NCBI RefSeq assembly: GCF_004343195.1
Contig: NZ_SMCR01000003.1
Span: forward strand, 1 to 64,000
Reading direction: 5' to 3'
Length of the DNA stretch: 64,000 nt
Source of the DNA: Biostraticola tofi
Lineage (GTDB): Bacteria > Pseudomonadota > Gammaproteobacteria > Enterobacterales > Enterobacteriaceae
The notes below the pieces were generated by a model. The model was not told the origin of the DNA. It worked only from the letters and a program-made list of their open reading frames with translations, and searched no databases. Every line of letters begins with the position of its first letter. Within the stretch, counting starts at the first letter, position 1. Positions 7,430 to 17,495 of this stretch are shown one piece after another. A program made the translations under genes and the position numbers.

Positions 7430-7755
7430 TCATAAATGGGAAAGCGCAGTTGTACTCATCCCGATCAACATCCCCCTCGATGTGACAAATCTATTTATAA
7501 ATGTAGATAAAGAAAATAACGATAAAAGCGCGAAAGCTCTTTGCCGCCAAAGATCAGCGATATTATGGGTAATTTGGCCATCGATACGTGTGATGCGGCT
7601 CATTTTTAACGGTCGCTTGAGAAATAACCGGATGGCGCCCGATTCTCGCCTGGCCAGCAGGCAGGTAACTTACGCGAATTATGGGCTTGAGTCATTTCAA
7701 CATGCTGTTCACATGCGGGTCCATGTGAACAGATTTCTCAAAGGGCGGTTCAGGG
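7430..7755. other. Intergenic region at the edge of the accessory zone
   Basis: Nothing protein-coding is supported. TGTTCACATG at 7706-7715 and CATGTGAACA at 7722-7731 form a perfect 10-bp inverted repeat with a 6-base loop, 25 bases beyond the ABC ATPase stop codon. It may stabilise or end that minus-strand transcript, but no clear T-run follows. Confidence 0.5.
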
Positions 7756-8847
7756 TCAATCGATCAATAAACGCAGGCCGCTCTCTAGGTCAAATAGATG
7801 GATTTTATCCCGGCAGGGGTAGAGCTTTAGCGTCTCTCCCGGTGCGCCGTCAAAACTGGCGTCAAGCCGCACGCAATAGTCCTCGCCGCCGTGGCGGAAA
7901 TAGACCAGCGTTTCCTGGCCCAAGGGTTCCACCACATCCACCGTCACTTGCAGACAGGCATTATCATCGCCGCTCAGTGTCCAGTGTTCCGGGCGAATAC
8001 CTACCGTCAACGGTTTTCCGACCTGCAAGTCCGCCGGGAAATGCGCCGTCAGCAGCGGTAACCGGATATCACCGGCCAGCATAATGGTGGGGGTCCCTTC
8101 AGTGAGGGTCAAGGTAGCCGGAAAAAAGTTCATTGCGGGCGAGCCGATAAAGCCCGCGACAAAACGGGTATCGGGAGAATGGTACAATTGCTGCGGCGGG
8201 CCGTATTGTTCAATACGGCCGCCGTTCATCACGACGACAATATCTGCAAGGGTCATCGCCTCGGTTTGATCGTGAGTGACATAAATGGTGGTGGTGGGTA
8301 CGGCCTGATGCAATCGCTTAATCTCAGTACGCATCCTGACGCGCAGGCTGGCGTCAAGATTGGACAACGGCTCGTCAAATAGAAATACCGCCGGACTACG
8401 CACCATGGCACGGCCCATTGCCACCCGCTGCCGTTGACCGCCAGACATGTTGCGAGGTTTGCGATCCAACAGGGTTTCTATATTCAGCAGCTTGGCGATA
8501 TTGTCGATACGCCGGGCAATTTCCGCTGCGGGCAGGCGGCGCTGCTTCAGGCCGAAAGCAATATTCTGCCGCACTGTCATATGAGGATAAAGCGCATAAT
8601 TCTGGAATACCATGGCGATATCCCGCTCCGCCGGTGGCAGTTGGTTCACTACCCGATCACCGATGCGAATTTCCCCCCGGCTTATATCCTCCAATCCGGC
8701 AATCATTCTGAGCGTGGTAGACTTACCGCAACCGGACGGTCCGACCAACACGACAAAAGCATTATCAGGAATATCCAGACTGATATCCTGCACGGCGTGA
8801 TAATTATCATAAAACTTGGCTACCTGGTGCAGCGACACTTTCGACAT
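7756..8847 (-). CDS. CUT1-family sugar ABC transporter ATPase (MalK/UgpC type)
   Basis: The 363-residue product (start at [19 protein letters not shown]) is the energising subunit of a carbohydrate importer. Walker [10 protein letters not shown] is at residues 36-44, the Q-loop in [10 protein letters not shown], the signature [14 protein letters not shown], Walker [13 protein letters not shown], and the switch His in [13 protein letters not shown]-terminal regulatory TOBE-like domain (VGIRPEHW) follows. It is last in a minus-strand operon after the ROK, MlrC and M24 genes, while the binding protein and permeases lie divergently at 13.3-16.4 kb; no other ATPase is nearby, so they should form one transporter. 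Substrate unknown. Confidence 0.93.
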   Translation of the reverse strand: MSKVSLHQVAKFYDNYHAVQDISLDIPDNAFVVLVGPSGCGKSTTLRMIAGLEDISRGEIRIGDRVVNQLPPAERDIAMVFQNYALYPHMTVRQNIAFGLKQRRLPAAEIARRIDNIAKLLNIETLLDRKPRNMSGGQRQRVAMGRAMVRSPAVFLFDEPLSNLDASLRVRMRTEIKRLHQAVPTTTIYVTHDQTEAMTLADIVVVMNGGRIEQYGPPQQLYHSPDTRFVAGFIGSPAMNFFPATLTLTEGTPTIMLAGDIRLPLLTAHFPADLQVGKPLTVGIRPEHWTLSGDDNACLQVTVDVVEPLGQETLVYFRHGGEDYCVRLDASFDGAPGETLKLYPCRDKIHLFDLESGLRLLID

Positions 8848-8915
8848 AAAAACCGTTTCCGCATAGTGGTTTCGTTTCATTACGCCGGCCCCTAGGCGGA
8901 CCGGCAGCGACAGGC

Positions 8916-10286
8916 TTATTCACATACCAAAAGTTTATCAGCCGCCAGCCAGCAAGGTGGCAGGCACAGCGGCGTGTTGGATAAGGGCAGCACTGATGGT
9001 CGTAGGGCGACGCCCAGTTCCTGCTGCACAAAACGACGTCGTCCCTCAATACGCATCCATACATCTGGGTAGGCCTGGCTAAGCGCCAAACGCAGATCAG
9101 CGTCGGCAAAGGTGACTGCATCCTCGCAGTTAAGCGCCCAGCCCGCTGTCATCGGAGTCGGAATCACATCCACCTGAAATGGCATGCCGGAACGGATACA
9201 TTCAGTCGATCCCGGCCGCACCGGTGTGCTGACCCATTCATCATGGCCCACCAGATGTCCGGGGTTAAGGGCTGAACTGAGCCCGCCCAGCGCGAGAGCG
9301 TCATTGACTCGTCCGAATAGTTCGCCGCCGCTTACGCCGATATCCGCTGTTTCATACCAGGTCAGCAAACCCTGGAAGTAGGCCTTGGCAATGGCCGTAA
9401 AGCGCTCATTTTCGGTTGCCAGCAGGCCGGCGCGAGCAGAAAGACCGCCCCAGTAGCTCACTGCCGTGGTGACCCCATCGCCCTCAAGTAGCCGCCGCCC
9501 TCCAGGGCTCGCCAACCCCACAACCGGCCCTTCGCCGGGACGGCTGGAAGAGAACATCATGTGGGTGTTCATGACTTCGCCGGCGTAGCCCATGCGTGCG
9601 GCGGCAGCCATTTCACTCTCACCCAGTCGCGTGCCGCAAACGATGCGCCACACTGCGGCCGATGCCCTGGCCGCTCCCCATTCCTGGGCGGCAATCTGGT
9701 GCACATCCACCACCGCCCGCAGTCCAGTTTCGGGGTGCATCAACACAGGTGTGGCGTCACTCAACGCCCGAGGATCCTCCAGCACCGCTCGCAGCGCGTC
9801 TACGACCAGCGCAGAAGCATGGAACGAGGGCAACGCGCCATGCCACTCTTCCTCCTGCAGGCATTTCCAGCCCACCAGTCCGGCGCTTTGGCTCGGGGCC
9901 ATGCCGGCCTGGCGCAGCACCGCAACCAGGTCCGATTGCCGGGTGCGATCCTGTCCTGACAGGCTCATGGTCTGGCTCAAGAGGATGTCGATCCCAGCCA
10001 GCCCGGCGCGAGGAACATAACTTAGACCTTCATTACCCGTAATAACGATGCGCTGGCCTGCCGGGCCGAGCAATAACAGTGCTTCTTCAAAACGCGGTTC
10101 AAAGCCGGAAAGAAAGGCAATATTAGCCAGATGCTCACGATCGGCATACACCACCAGCCAGTCACAACCTGCCGCCTGCCAGGCTCGCTGGCATCGCGAT
10201 TCATAAATCTCTGGCGGGATTGGGGGGGCAGTTTCCGGCACACCGAAGTCAGGCAGAGTAACGGAACGCAGATTAAGTTTACGCAT
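8916..10286 (-). CDS. Creatinase/prolidase-like M24 protein lacking metal ligands
   Basis: A 456-residue protein starting [15 protein letters not shown], with GGAGG upstream; the start overlaps the mlrC stop by eight bases, implying coupled translation. An N-terminal creatinase-type domain ([25 protein letters not shown], residues about 40-65) is followed by a pita-bread M24 fold. Where metallo-M24 enzymes have VDxG...SDxTR, this protein reads TAVSYWGG...SARAG, and the later MxFxIEPG block is MPFQVDVIP. His in NPGHLVGH and the last Glu (CEDAV) remain. Most metal ligands therefore look lost, as in creatinase itself, which works without metal. Likely an amidinohydrolase-like or altered hydrolase, not an ordinary aminopeptidase. 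Residue mapping is by eye. Confidence 0.78.
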   Translation of the reverse strand: MRKLNLRSVTLPDFGVPETAPPIPPEIYESRCQRAWQAAGCDWLVVYADREHLANIAFLSGFEPRFEEALLLLGPAGQRIVITGNEGLSYVPRAGLAGIDILLSQTMSLSGQDRTRQSDLVAVLRQAGMAPSQSAGLVGWKCLQEEEWHGALPSFHASALVVDALRAVLEDPRALSDATPVLMHPETGLRAVVDVHQIAAQEWGAARASAAVWRIVCGTRLGESEMAAAARMGYAGEVMNTHMMFSSSRPGEGPVVGLASPGGRRLLEGDGVTTAVSYWGGLSARAGLLATENERFTAIAKAYFQGLLTWYETADIGVSGGELFGRVNDALALGGLSSALNPGHLVGHDEWVSTPVRPGSTECIRSGMPFQVDVIPTPMTAGWALNCEDAVTFADADLRLALSQAYPDVWMRIEGRRRFVQQELGVALRPSVLPLSNTPLCLPPCWLAADKLLVCE

Positions 10287-11790
10287 AGTCGGGACCTCCT
10301 GGTAGCGGGGTAGTGTAGGTGTTATCAGCGGCGGACCATTGCCCTTCCGGGTCAAGCGGCCAGCACGGTCGCGGCACCTGACTGAAGGACAATCGGCGCA
10401 CATCCAGGTTGGCGGCACCGTCGCTCATCAGTAAAATATGCCGGGCAACGATGTCCTCCAACTGTGGATGCAGGTAGCCGAGCTTAACAACACAGACCTT
10501 GTGAACCAGGGGGTCTATGCCCATCATCGTGAAATGCGCTGGCGTAGTAATGCCGATGGATGCCGCATGGAACGTTGCCAGCACGTGGCCGATGCGCACC
10601 CGCGCCCAGGCAGCGCTTTCCCGTAGATATGGCTGAAAACCATCGGGGCGCAGCTCGTCGTCTACGGCTTCCACTACCGCTGTGACGTGCCTGGCTGTTG
10701 CCGGGGCCGAGCGGTGCTCCGCTCCCAGAATCAGCTGTACGGTGGCACCGACTCCCGCCTGGTGGCATTGCCTGACGATACCGGGAGCCGTGATGCCCGC
10801 CACGACGACATCAGTCAGTGCGGGCTCATCAAGCACAGCCTGTAATACAGTCGTCAAATCGCCATAGGCTCCGGCTGTAGTATTGTCACCGGAATCAGAT
10901 AAAAACAGGGGGAACTGAGGGGCGACGGCGGCGATCTTCAATCCTTCCTCTATATTGGCCGTTTCCATCCGCAGTATAAAATCTCGTCGGCGTTCCCAGA
11001 TATCATCGGCCAGTTGCTGCGCCAGCCGGGTAGCCAGCGCCAGATCATCTTGCGCCGTTACCCAGACGGTCATGCCTACCCAAGGACGGTCGTTCCAGGC
11101 AAATCCCACCAGAATATTGGCATCCATAATGCCCGGCAGAGCGTTGATTTCCGGCAAACGGGCATAGAGTTCCTTGCCGGGGCTGGCGGTGGTAACCGAC
11201 TGTTCACCCGGAATCAGCATCGGGATACGCACGGCGGCAATTTTAGGCCGCTGGCCACTGTGAAGGATGTGCAATAACTGATGGGCTGCGCGATATCCGG
11301 TTTCCTGATCGTCGCGATGAGGGGCGGTGCGCAGGGCGCTGATGGCATCGACCACCTTCAGCATTTGCGGTGTAATATGGCCGTGCAGGTCCAGCGCCAC
11401 AGTGATAACGGCACTGGCGCCGACCACTTCCCGCACCGCAGCCGCAAAATCGGTATCGGCATGGCAATCCAGCCCCTGCACTTCCATGGCCCCGTGGTTC
11501 GCCAGCACCACGCCGTCCAATGCACCCGCTTTGCTTAGTCCCTGTAGACATTCTGCTTTTACCTGTTGATAAATCTCAGCGGTAAATCCGCCGCCCGGTA
11601 ATGCGGTCGCCCACATAATGGGGATGATTTCCACATCCTTTTCTTCGCGCAGGCGCTGTTCAATGCCGCGTACCAGCCACAGGCCGGCATCAAGCATTTC
11701 CGACCCGCGTTTAATCTCCATGGTGTCGGTCAGCACAGGTGAGCGCAACAACGCTTCGTAAGAGATACCCAGAACAGCAATGCGTTTCAT
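10279..11790 (-). CDS. MlrC-type M81 metallopeptidase
   Basis: A 503-residue protein of the M81/MlrC family (microcystinase C), whose founding member hydrolyses linearised microcystin and a derived peptide. It has the N-terminal MlrC domain (LANHGAMEVQGLDCHAD, residues 97-112; VALDLHGHIT, 131-140; TAPHRDDQETG, 156-165) and the C-terminal domain (LSDSGDNTTAGAYGD; HFTMMGIDPL). Asp134, His136 and His158 match the D-x-H...H spacing of the family zinc site. Many bacteria without any contact with microcystin carry such genes, so the substrate is more likely an amide or small peptide conjugate. It sits in the ROK-mlrC-M24-ATPase operon, 33 bases after the ROK gene. Confidence 0.88.
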   Translation of the reverse strand: MKRIAVLGISYEALLRSPVLTDTMEIKRGSEMLDAGLWLVRGIEQRLREEKDVEIIPIMWATALPGGGFTAEIYQQVKAECLQGLSKAGALDGVVLANHGAMEVQGLDCHADTDFAAAVREVVGASAVITVALDLHGHITPQMLKVVDAISALRTAPHRDDQETGYRAAHQLLHILHSGQRPKIAAVRIPMLIPGEQSVTTASPGKELYARLPEINALPGIMDANILVGFAWNDRPWVGMTVWVTAQDDLALATRLAQQLADDIWERRRDFILRMETANIEEGLKIAAVAPQFPLFLSDSGDNTTAGAYGDLTTVLQAVLDEPALTDVVVAGITAPGIVRQCHQAGVGATVQLILGAEHRSAPATARHVTAVVEAVDDELRPDGFQPYLRESAAWARVRIGHVLATFHAASIGITTPAHFTMMGIDPLVHKVCVVKLGYLHPQLEDIVARHILLMSDGAANLDVRRLSFSQVPRPCWPLDPEGQWSAADNTYTTPLPGGPDYA

Positions 11791-11823
11791 GAATCATTTT
11801 TCCTTTTGGTAGACGTGACAGTG

Positions 11824-12987
11824 TTAGCCAAACAGCGTTTCTGAGGCGTCCAGACTGGTGAAACCCTCCAGCGCCAGTGCAACCCCACCTGATGGCACCG
11901 AAGCGGTGCTAAGGCGGGAAATAATGATATTGACCTGAGAAAGCATTGCCGGCAGAGCATTCTCATTGAGTGAACGCCGGACCCCTGGCTCCAGCCATGG
12001 CCACAGCTGCGCCAGCGTGCCGCTCAATACCACGGCCGGAGGGTTAAGCGCATTGATGAGGTTTGACAGAACCAGCCCCACATAACCGCCGGACTCATCC
12101 AACAGCCCCTGAATTTCGCGGTCACCCGCGTCAGCGGCCGCCTGCACATCCGCTAGCGAGGCGATACCTGGTGCGCAATACCCGGCGCGTTCTACCAGAA
12201 CCCCCGGCGATAAATAGGCTGATAGACACCCCATCGCACCGCAATTGCAGGGCCGGCCATTGGCTATCACTTTCTGATGTCCCAGTTCGCCGGCAAAACC
12301 GGATTTACCGCGATAGACCCGGCCATCCATAAACAGACCGCCACCAACGCCCGACCCGCCCTGGATCAGCAGGAAATCGTCGATGCCGGCGCAATCGCCA
12401 AACAAATGTTCGGCCAGGGTGGCAGCATTAGTATCGTTATCCGCCTGGACCGGCACGGACAGATGGGGAGCCAAGAGTTCGGCCATGTTTACATCGCGCC
12501 AGTCCAGGTTTGGGGAATAGACCAGTCCTCCGCCCATCTTTACCAAGCCGGGCAGGCAGACGCCCACGCTGCGGATCTCAGCGGCCGGCTGCGGCTGTCC
12601 CTGCATCAGTGCCGCTATGCCCTCAGTTAACAGTGGACTCAATGCCGCAGGCTCGACTGGTAAAGGGCCCTGCCAGCTGTCCAGCGGTTGCCCATCAAGC
12701 GTCGCCAGCACCAATACCAATTGCTCAAATTCAAGATGCACACCCAGCAGGAAGCCACTGCTCATGGAAATGCGCAGACTCTCCTGGGGACGGCCCCTTG
12801 TGCCGCGCGGCTGCCCTTGTGTGCGTTCGACCAGCCCCATAGTTTCGAAGCGCTTGATGATTACCGATACCGTTGATTTATCGCACCCCGTCAGGACACC
12901 TAACTCCCGCTGGGAGATATTAGGGTGGGCGCGTAAGGCGTGGAATATCTGGGAAGCATGTATCTGACGAAGATAAGTTGGATTCAT
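11824..12987 (-). CDS. ROK-family transcriptional repressor
   Basis: A 387-residue NagC/XylR-type regulator starting MNPTYLRQIHASQIFHAL; 13 further in-frame codons upstream are not typical. A winged helix-turn-helix (ISQRELGVLTGCDKSTVSVIIKRFETMGLVER, about residues 24-54) precedes a ROK sugar-kinase-like domain with QADNDTNAATLAEH, QGGSGVGGGLFMDG, GELGH and the zinc-binding CNCGAMGC. The usual GCxE glutamate is replaced (GCLSA). It is first in the operon that ends in the ABC ATPase and diverges from the binding-protein gene, so it probably represses both promoters and is released by the imported sugar. Confidence 0.9.
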   Translation of the reverse strand: MNPTYLRQIHASQIFHALRAHPNISQRELGVLTGCDKSTVSVIIKRFETMGLVERTQGQPRGTRGRPQESLRISMSSGFLLGVHLEFEQLVLVLATLDGQPLDSWQGPLPVEPAALSPLLTEGIAALMQGQPQPAAEIRSVGVCLPGLVKMGGGLVYSPNLDWRDVNMAELLAPHLSVPVQADNDTNAATLAEHLFGDCAGIDDFLLIQGGSGVGGGLFMDGRVYRGKSGFAGELGHQKVIANGRPCNCGAMGCLSAYLSPGVLVERAGYCAPGIASLADVQAAADAGDREIQGLLDESGGYVGLVLSNLINALNPPAVVLSGTLAQLWPWLEPGVRRSLNENALPAMLSQVNIIISRLSTASVPSGGVALALEGFTSLDASETLFG

Positions 12988-13329
12988 AAATTTGACGGCA
13001 CGGTAATTAAATTGAATTTCAAACAAAATATGAAACCCTTGTCAGCAAGTCAATATCTTCAACAGTCACCCAGAGTTGTTAAATGCAGTAAATACTGCGT
13101 TTGCGATGAATATTAGTATTTAAATCTGTTTAAGTTGACTCTTTGCCGTGTCTTACACCTAGGTTGAGCAATAAAAAATCCACCAGTCCTGTATTTCCGG
13201 ATATAAGCAAAGGGTATGTCGCCCTCAATTGACTCTCCGCGCAATGTTCAGCTACGTTATGTTTGTACCTAAGAATTATTACTCGGCGGCCTTCTTTCGA
13301 TTCATTTATTCATTCAGGAGATCCACACA
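12988..13329. promoter_or_regulatory. Divergent control region between ROK and ABC-transporter operons
   Basis: About 340 bases separate the start codons of the two operons. The stretch is AT-rich near 13010-13140, with A/T tracts such as TAATTAAATTGAATTTCAAA at 13004-13023 that resemble ROK-type operators in composition. No convincing -35/-10 pair or CRP site could be fixed by eye. AGGAG lies 10 bases before the binding-protein ATG. Confidence 0.5.
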
Positions 13330-14619
13330 ATGAAGCCTGGTATCACTCTGGCCGCGGCCACCCTGATTACCGTCTGTGCGTCTGGCATTGCTCAGGCGCA
13401 ATCCGCTCCCACCAGCGAGGTCTGGACCTATTGGGGATCGGGTTCTGAGCTGGCGGCAATCAACGGGCTGATGGCGGTATCTAACAAAATGTATCCGGAA
13501 ACGCCTATAAAACAGCGGTCGATTTCAGGAAGTACCACTGAGATGCGTCAGGCGTTGCAGGTGGGTTTTTTGGGTGGCAATATTCCGGCCGTCTGGCAAA
13601 GCGCGCTGGGGCAGGAACTGAAAAACTTCGTCGACAGTGGCCGGTTGGCACCGGTGGACGATATCTGGCAACAGGTAAAGGGTGACAGCCTGTTTCCTAA
13701 AGGGCTGGCGCGGGTGGTCACCTTTAACGGCAAGCATTATGGCATTCCCCTTAATATGCATACGGTCAGCAATATTTTTTACAACAAACAGATTTTCGAC
13801 AAACTTCATCTGACGCCGCCTAAAAGCTGGGAAGAATATAGCGCCGTGAGCAAGGCCCTGAAAAACGCGGGTTATGAAGTGCTGGCTAACGCGGGCGGCA
13901 ACAACTGGACCGCCTATAACCTGTACGCGCCACTGGTCTCGACATTGGGCTCCGACGGTTATTACCGGTTGGCCAGCGGCGACATGCCGTTTAACAGCCC
14001 AGAAGTCCGCAAAGCCTTTGTGTTGTTCACCGAAATGTATGCCAAAAACTACATGAAAGACTGGAGTGGATACACTTGGTCCAGCGCCGCTGATCGCCTG
14101 GTCCAGGGTAAGGTTGCGATGTACCAGATGGGCGACTGGGTTGCCGCCTATCTAAAGGAAAAGGGTATGCAGCCGGGAATAGACTTCAACTTTTTCCCGG
14201 CGCCGGGTCTTTCCGGGGCTACCGTGGTACAGGTAGACGTATTAGCGCGCGCTGAAACCGGCAACGCGATCAAAAACCAGGCCGGGAAAAACTTCCTGCT
14301 GGCCGCCGCCAGCGCTGAAGGCCAACGGGCGTTTAATGGTCCCAAAGGCTCGGTTACCGCCAATATGACGGTTGATGACAGCATCTACGATACCATCGGC
14401 AAAAAAACCTGGGGAGAGCTTCAGCAATCTAACCAGCTGCAAAAGGTACTGCCCAACTTCAAATTTTTGCTGCCGGTCGAATTGAGTGAGGAACTGGGCA
14501 ACCAAATTGCCGCCTATGCGCAAAACCCAAGCCCGGAGGGGCTCGACGCTATGCTGAATTCGCTTGAGCAGCAGCGGCAAACGCTTAAGAAAGATGAAGG
14601 CGTGTTCGTTAAATGGTAA
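13330..14619 (+). CDS. Sugar ABC transporter substrate-binding protein
   Basis: A 429-residue periplasmic solute-binding protein of the CUT1 class. A signal peptide (MKPGITLAAATLITVCASGIAQA) is cleaved before QSAPTSEVWTYWGSGSEL. The extracellular-binding-protein family 1 pattern is visible: GGNIPAVWQSALGQEL, FNGKHYGIPLNMHTVSNIFYNKQIFDKLHL, PKSWEEYSAVSKAL, GKVAMYQMGDWVAAYL. It delivers the substrate to the two permeases that follow after an 87-base gap. Translation starts after AGGAG. The ligand cannot be read from sequence; the ROK regulator suggests a sugar or amino-sugar derivative. Confidence 0.93.
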   Translation: MKPGITLAAATLITVCASGIAQAQSAPTSEVWTYWGSGSELAAINGLMAVSNKMYPETPIKQRSISGSTTEMRQALQVGFLGGNIPAVWQSALGQELKNFVDSGRLAPVDDIWQQVKGDSLFPKGLARVVTFNGKHYGIPLNMHTVSNIFYNKQIFDKLHLTPPKSWEEYSAVSKALKNAGYEVLANAGGNNWTAYNLYAPLVSTLGSDGYYRLASGDMPFNSPEVRKAFVLFTEMYAKNYMKDWSGYTWSSAADRLVQGKVAMYQMGDWVAAYLKEKGMQPGIDFNFFPAPGLSGATVVQVDVLARAETGNAIKNQAGKNFLLAAASAEGQRAFNGPKGSVTANMTVDDSIYDTIGKKTWGELQQSNQLQKVLPNFKFLLPVELSEELGNQIAAYAQNPSPEGLDAMLNSLEQQRQTLKKDEGVFVKW

Positions 14620-14706
14620 CTGGAAACATTCTGTAAGGTCCGCCGCGCGTCTTCAGGTAATCACCCGAAACGCGTCGGACTAATTTATGAGGAGTTGCGT
14701 AACATC

Positions 14707-15615
14707 ATGCCACTTTTGCCCACCCTTTCTGCCCGCAGACAGCGCAACCTGACTTATGGCTTGTTTTTACTGCTGCCAGTTATATTGTTTGTCGCCTCTT
14801 ATCTGTACCCCATTTTTTATACCTTCAATCTGTCGTTGCATGACTGGGATGGCCTTTCGCCACGGCAACGTTTCGTGGGGCTGGATAACTACACCAGCTT
14901 GCTCTCACAACCGCGGTTTCATCATGCCGTTCTCAATAATATTGCCTGGTTGGCTTTCTGCCTGGTCGTGCCAAGCCTGGCGGGACTGGGGCTGGCACTT
15001 TTGGTGGATGGTAAGTTGCGCGGTGAAAGCCTGTTTAAGCTGGCCTTCTTTGTGCCCTATATTTTTATGCCGGTAGCGGTAGCAGCCATTTGGCGCTGGC
15101 TGTACCTGCCGGATGGCGGGCTGTTCAATACGGTAATAGCCAAACTGGGTTTTCCCGAGCAAATGCAGAACTGGCTGGGCGATCCGGCCATTGTCAACCT
15201 GTCGGTGATGCTCGCCGCACTCTGGTCCGGGACGGGTTTTGCCTTCATTGTTTTTCTGGCTGGCCTGCGCAACCTGCCTTACGAATATCTGGAGGCGGCC
15301 AGGGTAGATGGGGCGTCACGCTGGAGTATCTTCTGGCACATCATCATCCCGCAACTATGGCCTTCGACCATTCTGGTGGTAGGCATTTTTGGCATCGACG
15401 CCATGCGCTTGTTTGATATCGTCTGGTCAATGACTGGGGGAGGCCCCTCGCGTGCCTCTGAGGTGCTGGCCACCCAACTGTACGATGTGGCTTTTGGTCA
15501 GTTTAAAATGGGGATGGCCAGCGCGATTGGCATATGCCAGCTGTTGCTGGCGGCGCTGTTGATCCTGCCTTACATCATCTATATCACCCGACGCGTAGAG
15601 GAGTTGAGCGAATGA
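14707..15615 (+). CDS. Sugar ABC transporter permease (MalF/UgpA type)
   Basis: A 302-residue inner-membrane permease with six predicted helices. It opens LSARRQRNLTYGLFLLLPVILFVASYLYPIFYTF, and carries the cytoplasmic EAA loop near residue 195 (EYLEAARVDGASRWSIFWHIIIPQ), which contacts the ATPase. I start at the ATG at 14707 because a TTG four codons upstream leaves no room after the GAGGAG ribosome-binding site. Its stop overlaps the next permease start (ATGA), so the two subunits are co-translated. Confidence 0.93.
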   Translation: MPLLPTLSARRQRNLTYGLFLLLPVILFVASYLYPIFYTFNLSLHDWDGLSPRQRFVGLDNYTSLLSQPRFHHAVLNNIAWLAFCLVVPSLAGLGLALLVDGKLRGESLFKLAFFVPYIFMPVAVAAIWRWLYLPDGGLFNTVIAKLGFPEQMQNWLGDPAIVNLSVMLAALWSGTGFAFIVFLAGLRNLPYEYLEAARVDGASRWSIFWHIIIPQLWPSTILVVGIFGIDAMRLFDIVWSMTGGGPSRASEVLATQLYDVAFGQFKMGMASAIGICQLLLAALLILPYIIYITRRVEELSE

Positions 15616-16439
15616 GCACGGTGACCTTGGCTGTCAAACCACTACGACTGTTACGTTACAGCGCAGCAACATTGCTGGCGCTGCTGTTTGTGCTGCCGCT
15701 GCTGCTGGCGCTGAGCGCATCGCTGAAAACGCCCGCGGAGCTGGTAAATACCCTGACTCTGCCAACTTCATGGTACAGCGGTAATTTCTCCACCGGCTGG
15801 CAGCAAATTGGCGTCAGCCTGCTGAACAGCATAGAAATCACCGTGCCAGCAGTGATACTGTCAGTGCTGATTGGCTGCATCGCGGCCTTTCCCTTGTCAA
15901 TGCTGCCGGTAAAAAGCAGTCGGTGGATTTACCTTTTTTTGTTGAGCGGCATGTTTGTACCTTATCAAATTGTACAAATTCCCGTCTTTTTTATAATGCA
16001 TCAACTTGGCCTGTACAACCATATCTCCGGGCTTTGGTTGGTACATGTGGCCTATGGTGTGCCGGTCTGTACGTTTTTTATGCGCAACTTCTTCGCTACC
16101 GTGCCGCGCGCCATTTTTGAAGCGGCACAGCTGGATGGCTGTCGGCCAACCGGTTATTTTTTCAAGATCCTCCTGCCGGCTTCGCTGTCGGGAATTGCCG
16201 CGCTGACCATAGTGCAAAGCCGATCTATCTGGAATGACCTGCTATTCGCTATGACGTTGACCAACAGTGACAGCACCATGCCTGTGACTGCCAAGCTGAA
16301 TGGTTTTATCAGCGCTGTTCAGGTGGACTATGGCGCATTGATGGCATCAACGTTGATTTCAGTGCTGCCCATGCTGCTGGTCTTTCTCTGCTTCCAGAAG
16401 GCGTTCGTAAGGGGGTTGTTGGGAGGTAGCTCTAAATAA
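15612..16439 (+). CDS. Sugar ABC transporter permease (MalG/UgpE type)
   Basis: A 275-residue second permease beginning MSTVTLAVKPLRLLRYSAATLLALLFVLPLLLAL, with six hydrophobic segments and an EAA loop (IFEAAQLDGCRPTGYFFKILLPASLSG) near residue 175. It pairs with the preceding permease to form the channel of the CUT1 importer; the start is ATGA-overlapped with the upstream stop. It ends the plus-strand operon; a hairpin at 16676-16692 lies downstream. Confidence 0.93.
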   Translation: MSTVTLAVKPLRLLRYSAATLLALLFVLPLLLALSASLKTPAELVNTLTLPTSWYSGNFSTGWQQIGVSLLNSIEITVPAVILSVLIGCIAAFPLSMLPVKSSRWIYLFLLSGMFVPYQIVQIPVFFIMHQLGLYNHISGLWLVHVAYGVPVCTFFMRNFFATVPRAIFEAAQLDGCRPTGYFFKILLPASLSGIAALTIVQSRSIWNDLLFAMTLTNSDSTMPVTAKLNGFISAVQVDYGALMASTLISVLPMLLVFLCFQKAFVRGLLGGSSK

Positions 16440-16675
16440 CAGTCGGATCTGCCGGCCGGGTGGCAAAAATAGGGCAGCTGCTGCCCTTTACACCGCTTCC
16501 GGGTTTAACTTGGGTAGGTTGCCTAAAGAAGTGCTCGGGTAACATTTTTAGCTTATCTGTTGAACTGAACGCCACTCACGGCAAGGTGATGCAGTTATTG
16601 TCATATAAGTGTCATTATTACAGAGCATGCTATCTTCGCAAACACAAAAACAGAATCTTGCCTGTCATGCTTATT

Positions 16676-16700
16676 GCCCGCTTATGGCGGGCATTTTTTA
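16676..16700 (+). terminator. Rho-independent terminator
   Basis: GCCCGC-TTATG-GCGGGC is followed by A and a run of six T. It lies 237 bases after the permease stop and touches the stop codon of the convergent DeoR-type gene, so it most likely ends the transporter operon. Confidence 0.8.
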
Positions 16701-17495
16701 TGTATGATCAACCAGCAGCAATTCGACCCCTAAATCTTCCAGTCCTTTACGCATTTCGTCACTGATAGCCGTGTCGGTGATAAGAACATCGATACGGGCA
16801 GTGTCAATGATCCGATGTAAACCTACCCGATTGAATTTACTTGAATCAGCCACTGCAATGATGCGTTTGGATACCTCACACATACGACGATTCATACGCG
16901 CTTCGTTCTCGTGATGGGTGGTAACGCCCTGGGTCAGACTCAGTCCATCAACACCGAGAAACAGCATATCAAAATGATAATTATCTAATGACAGTTCTGC
17001 CTGGGAGCCGTAGAACGATTGGGAGCTGCGCCGCAGATGGCCACCGGTAAGCAACAATTCGACGGCAGAGGCATTCAGTAGTGCGTTAGCCACATTCATC
17101 CCGTTGGTCATCACAATGATATCCTGCTTGTCACCCAGTTGCAGTGCAATTTCGTAAGTGGTCGTGCCTGAGTCGAGAATGATCGTACTGCCGGCAGTGA
17201 TCATTGAAGCTGCTTGCTGCGCTATGCGCTGTTTGACCAGCAGATGCTCAGTCTGCTTGGCCTCGATACTGCGTTCGCTGGCCATGGTCGGGGGTTGGCA
17301 AATCAATGCGCCGCCATAGGCGCGGGTAGCCATTCCGCGTTTTTCCAGGAAAGTCAAATCGCCACGAATAGTCACAGTGGAAACCTGGAAGCGGGCTGCC
17401 AAATCACTGACCTGTACCGCCCCTTGGCTTTTCAACAGCGAAATGATTTTTTCTCGCCTTTCACTGGTACTGCGTACACTTTTTTTCTCGATCAT
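16698..17495 (-). CDS. agaR: DeoR-family repressor, AgaR-like
   Basis: A 265-residue DeoR/GlpR-family regulator. Residues 10-65 form the winged helix ([44 protein letters not shown]). The effector domain has the sugar-phosphate-isomerase-like pattern [45 protein letters not shown] and ADSSKF. It diverges from the tagatose/galactosamine operon, whose leader holds a GAAA-rich operator of the AgaR kind, so I infer that it represses that operon and responds to a phosphorylated amino sugar or ketose. The name is assigned by context. Confidence 0.85.
   Translation of the reverse strand: MIEKKSVRSTSERREKIISLLKSQGAVQVSDLAARFQVSTVTIRGDLTFLEKRGMATRAYGGALICQPPTMASERSIEAKQTEHLLVKQRIAQQAASMITAGSTIILDSGTTTYEIALQLGDKQDIIVMTNGMNVANALLNASAVELLLTGGHLRRSSQSFYGSQAELSLDNYHFDMLFLGVDGLSLTQGVTTHHENEARMNRRMCEVSKRIIAVADSSKFNRVGLHRIIDTARIDVLITDTAISDEMRKGLEDLGVELLLVDHT

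Noticed and set aside
6977-7435. A 152-codon plus-strand frame
   Set aside because: The minus strand shows the coherent lipoprotein-like body plus a terminator; the plus frame starts inside that terminator.
9561-10042. Three overlapping 130-150-codon plus-strand frames
   Set aside because: All lie opposite the creatinase-like gene, are Ala/Pro/Arg-rich and lack ribosome-binding sites.
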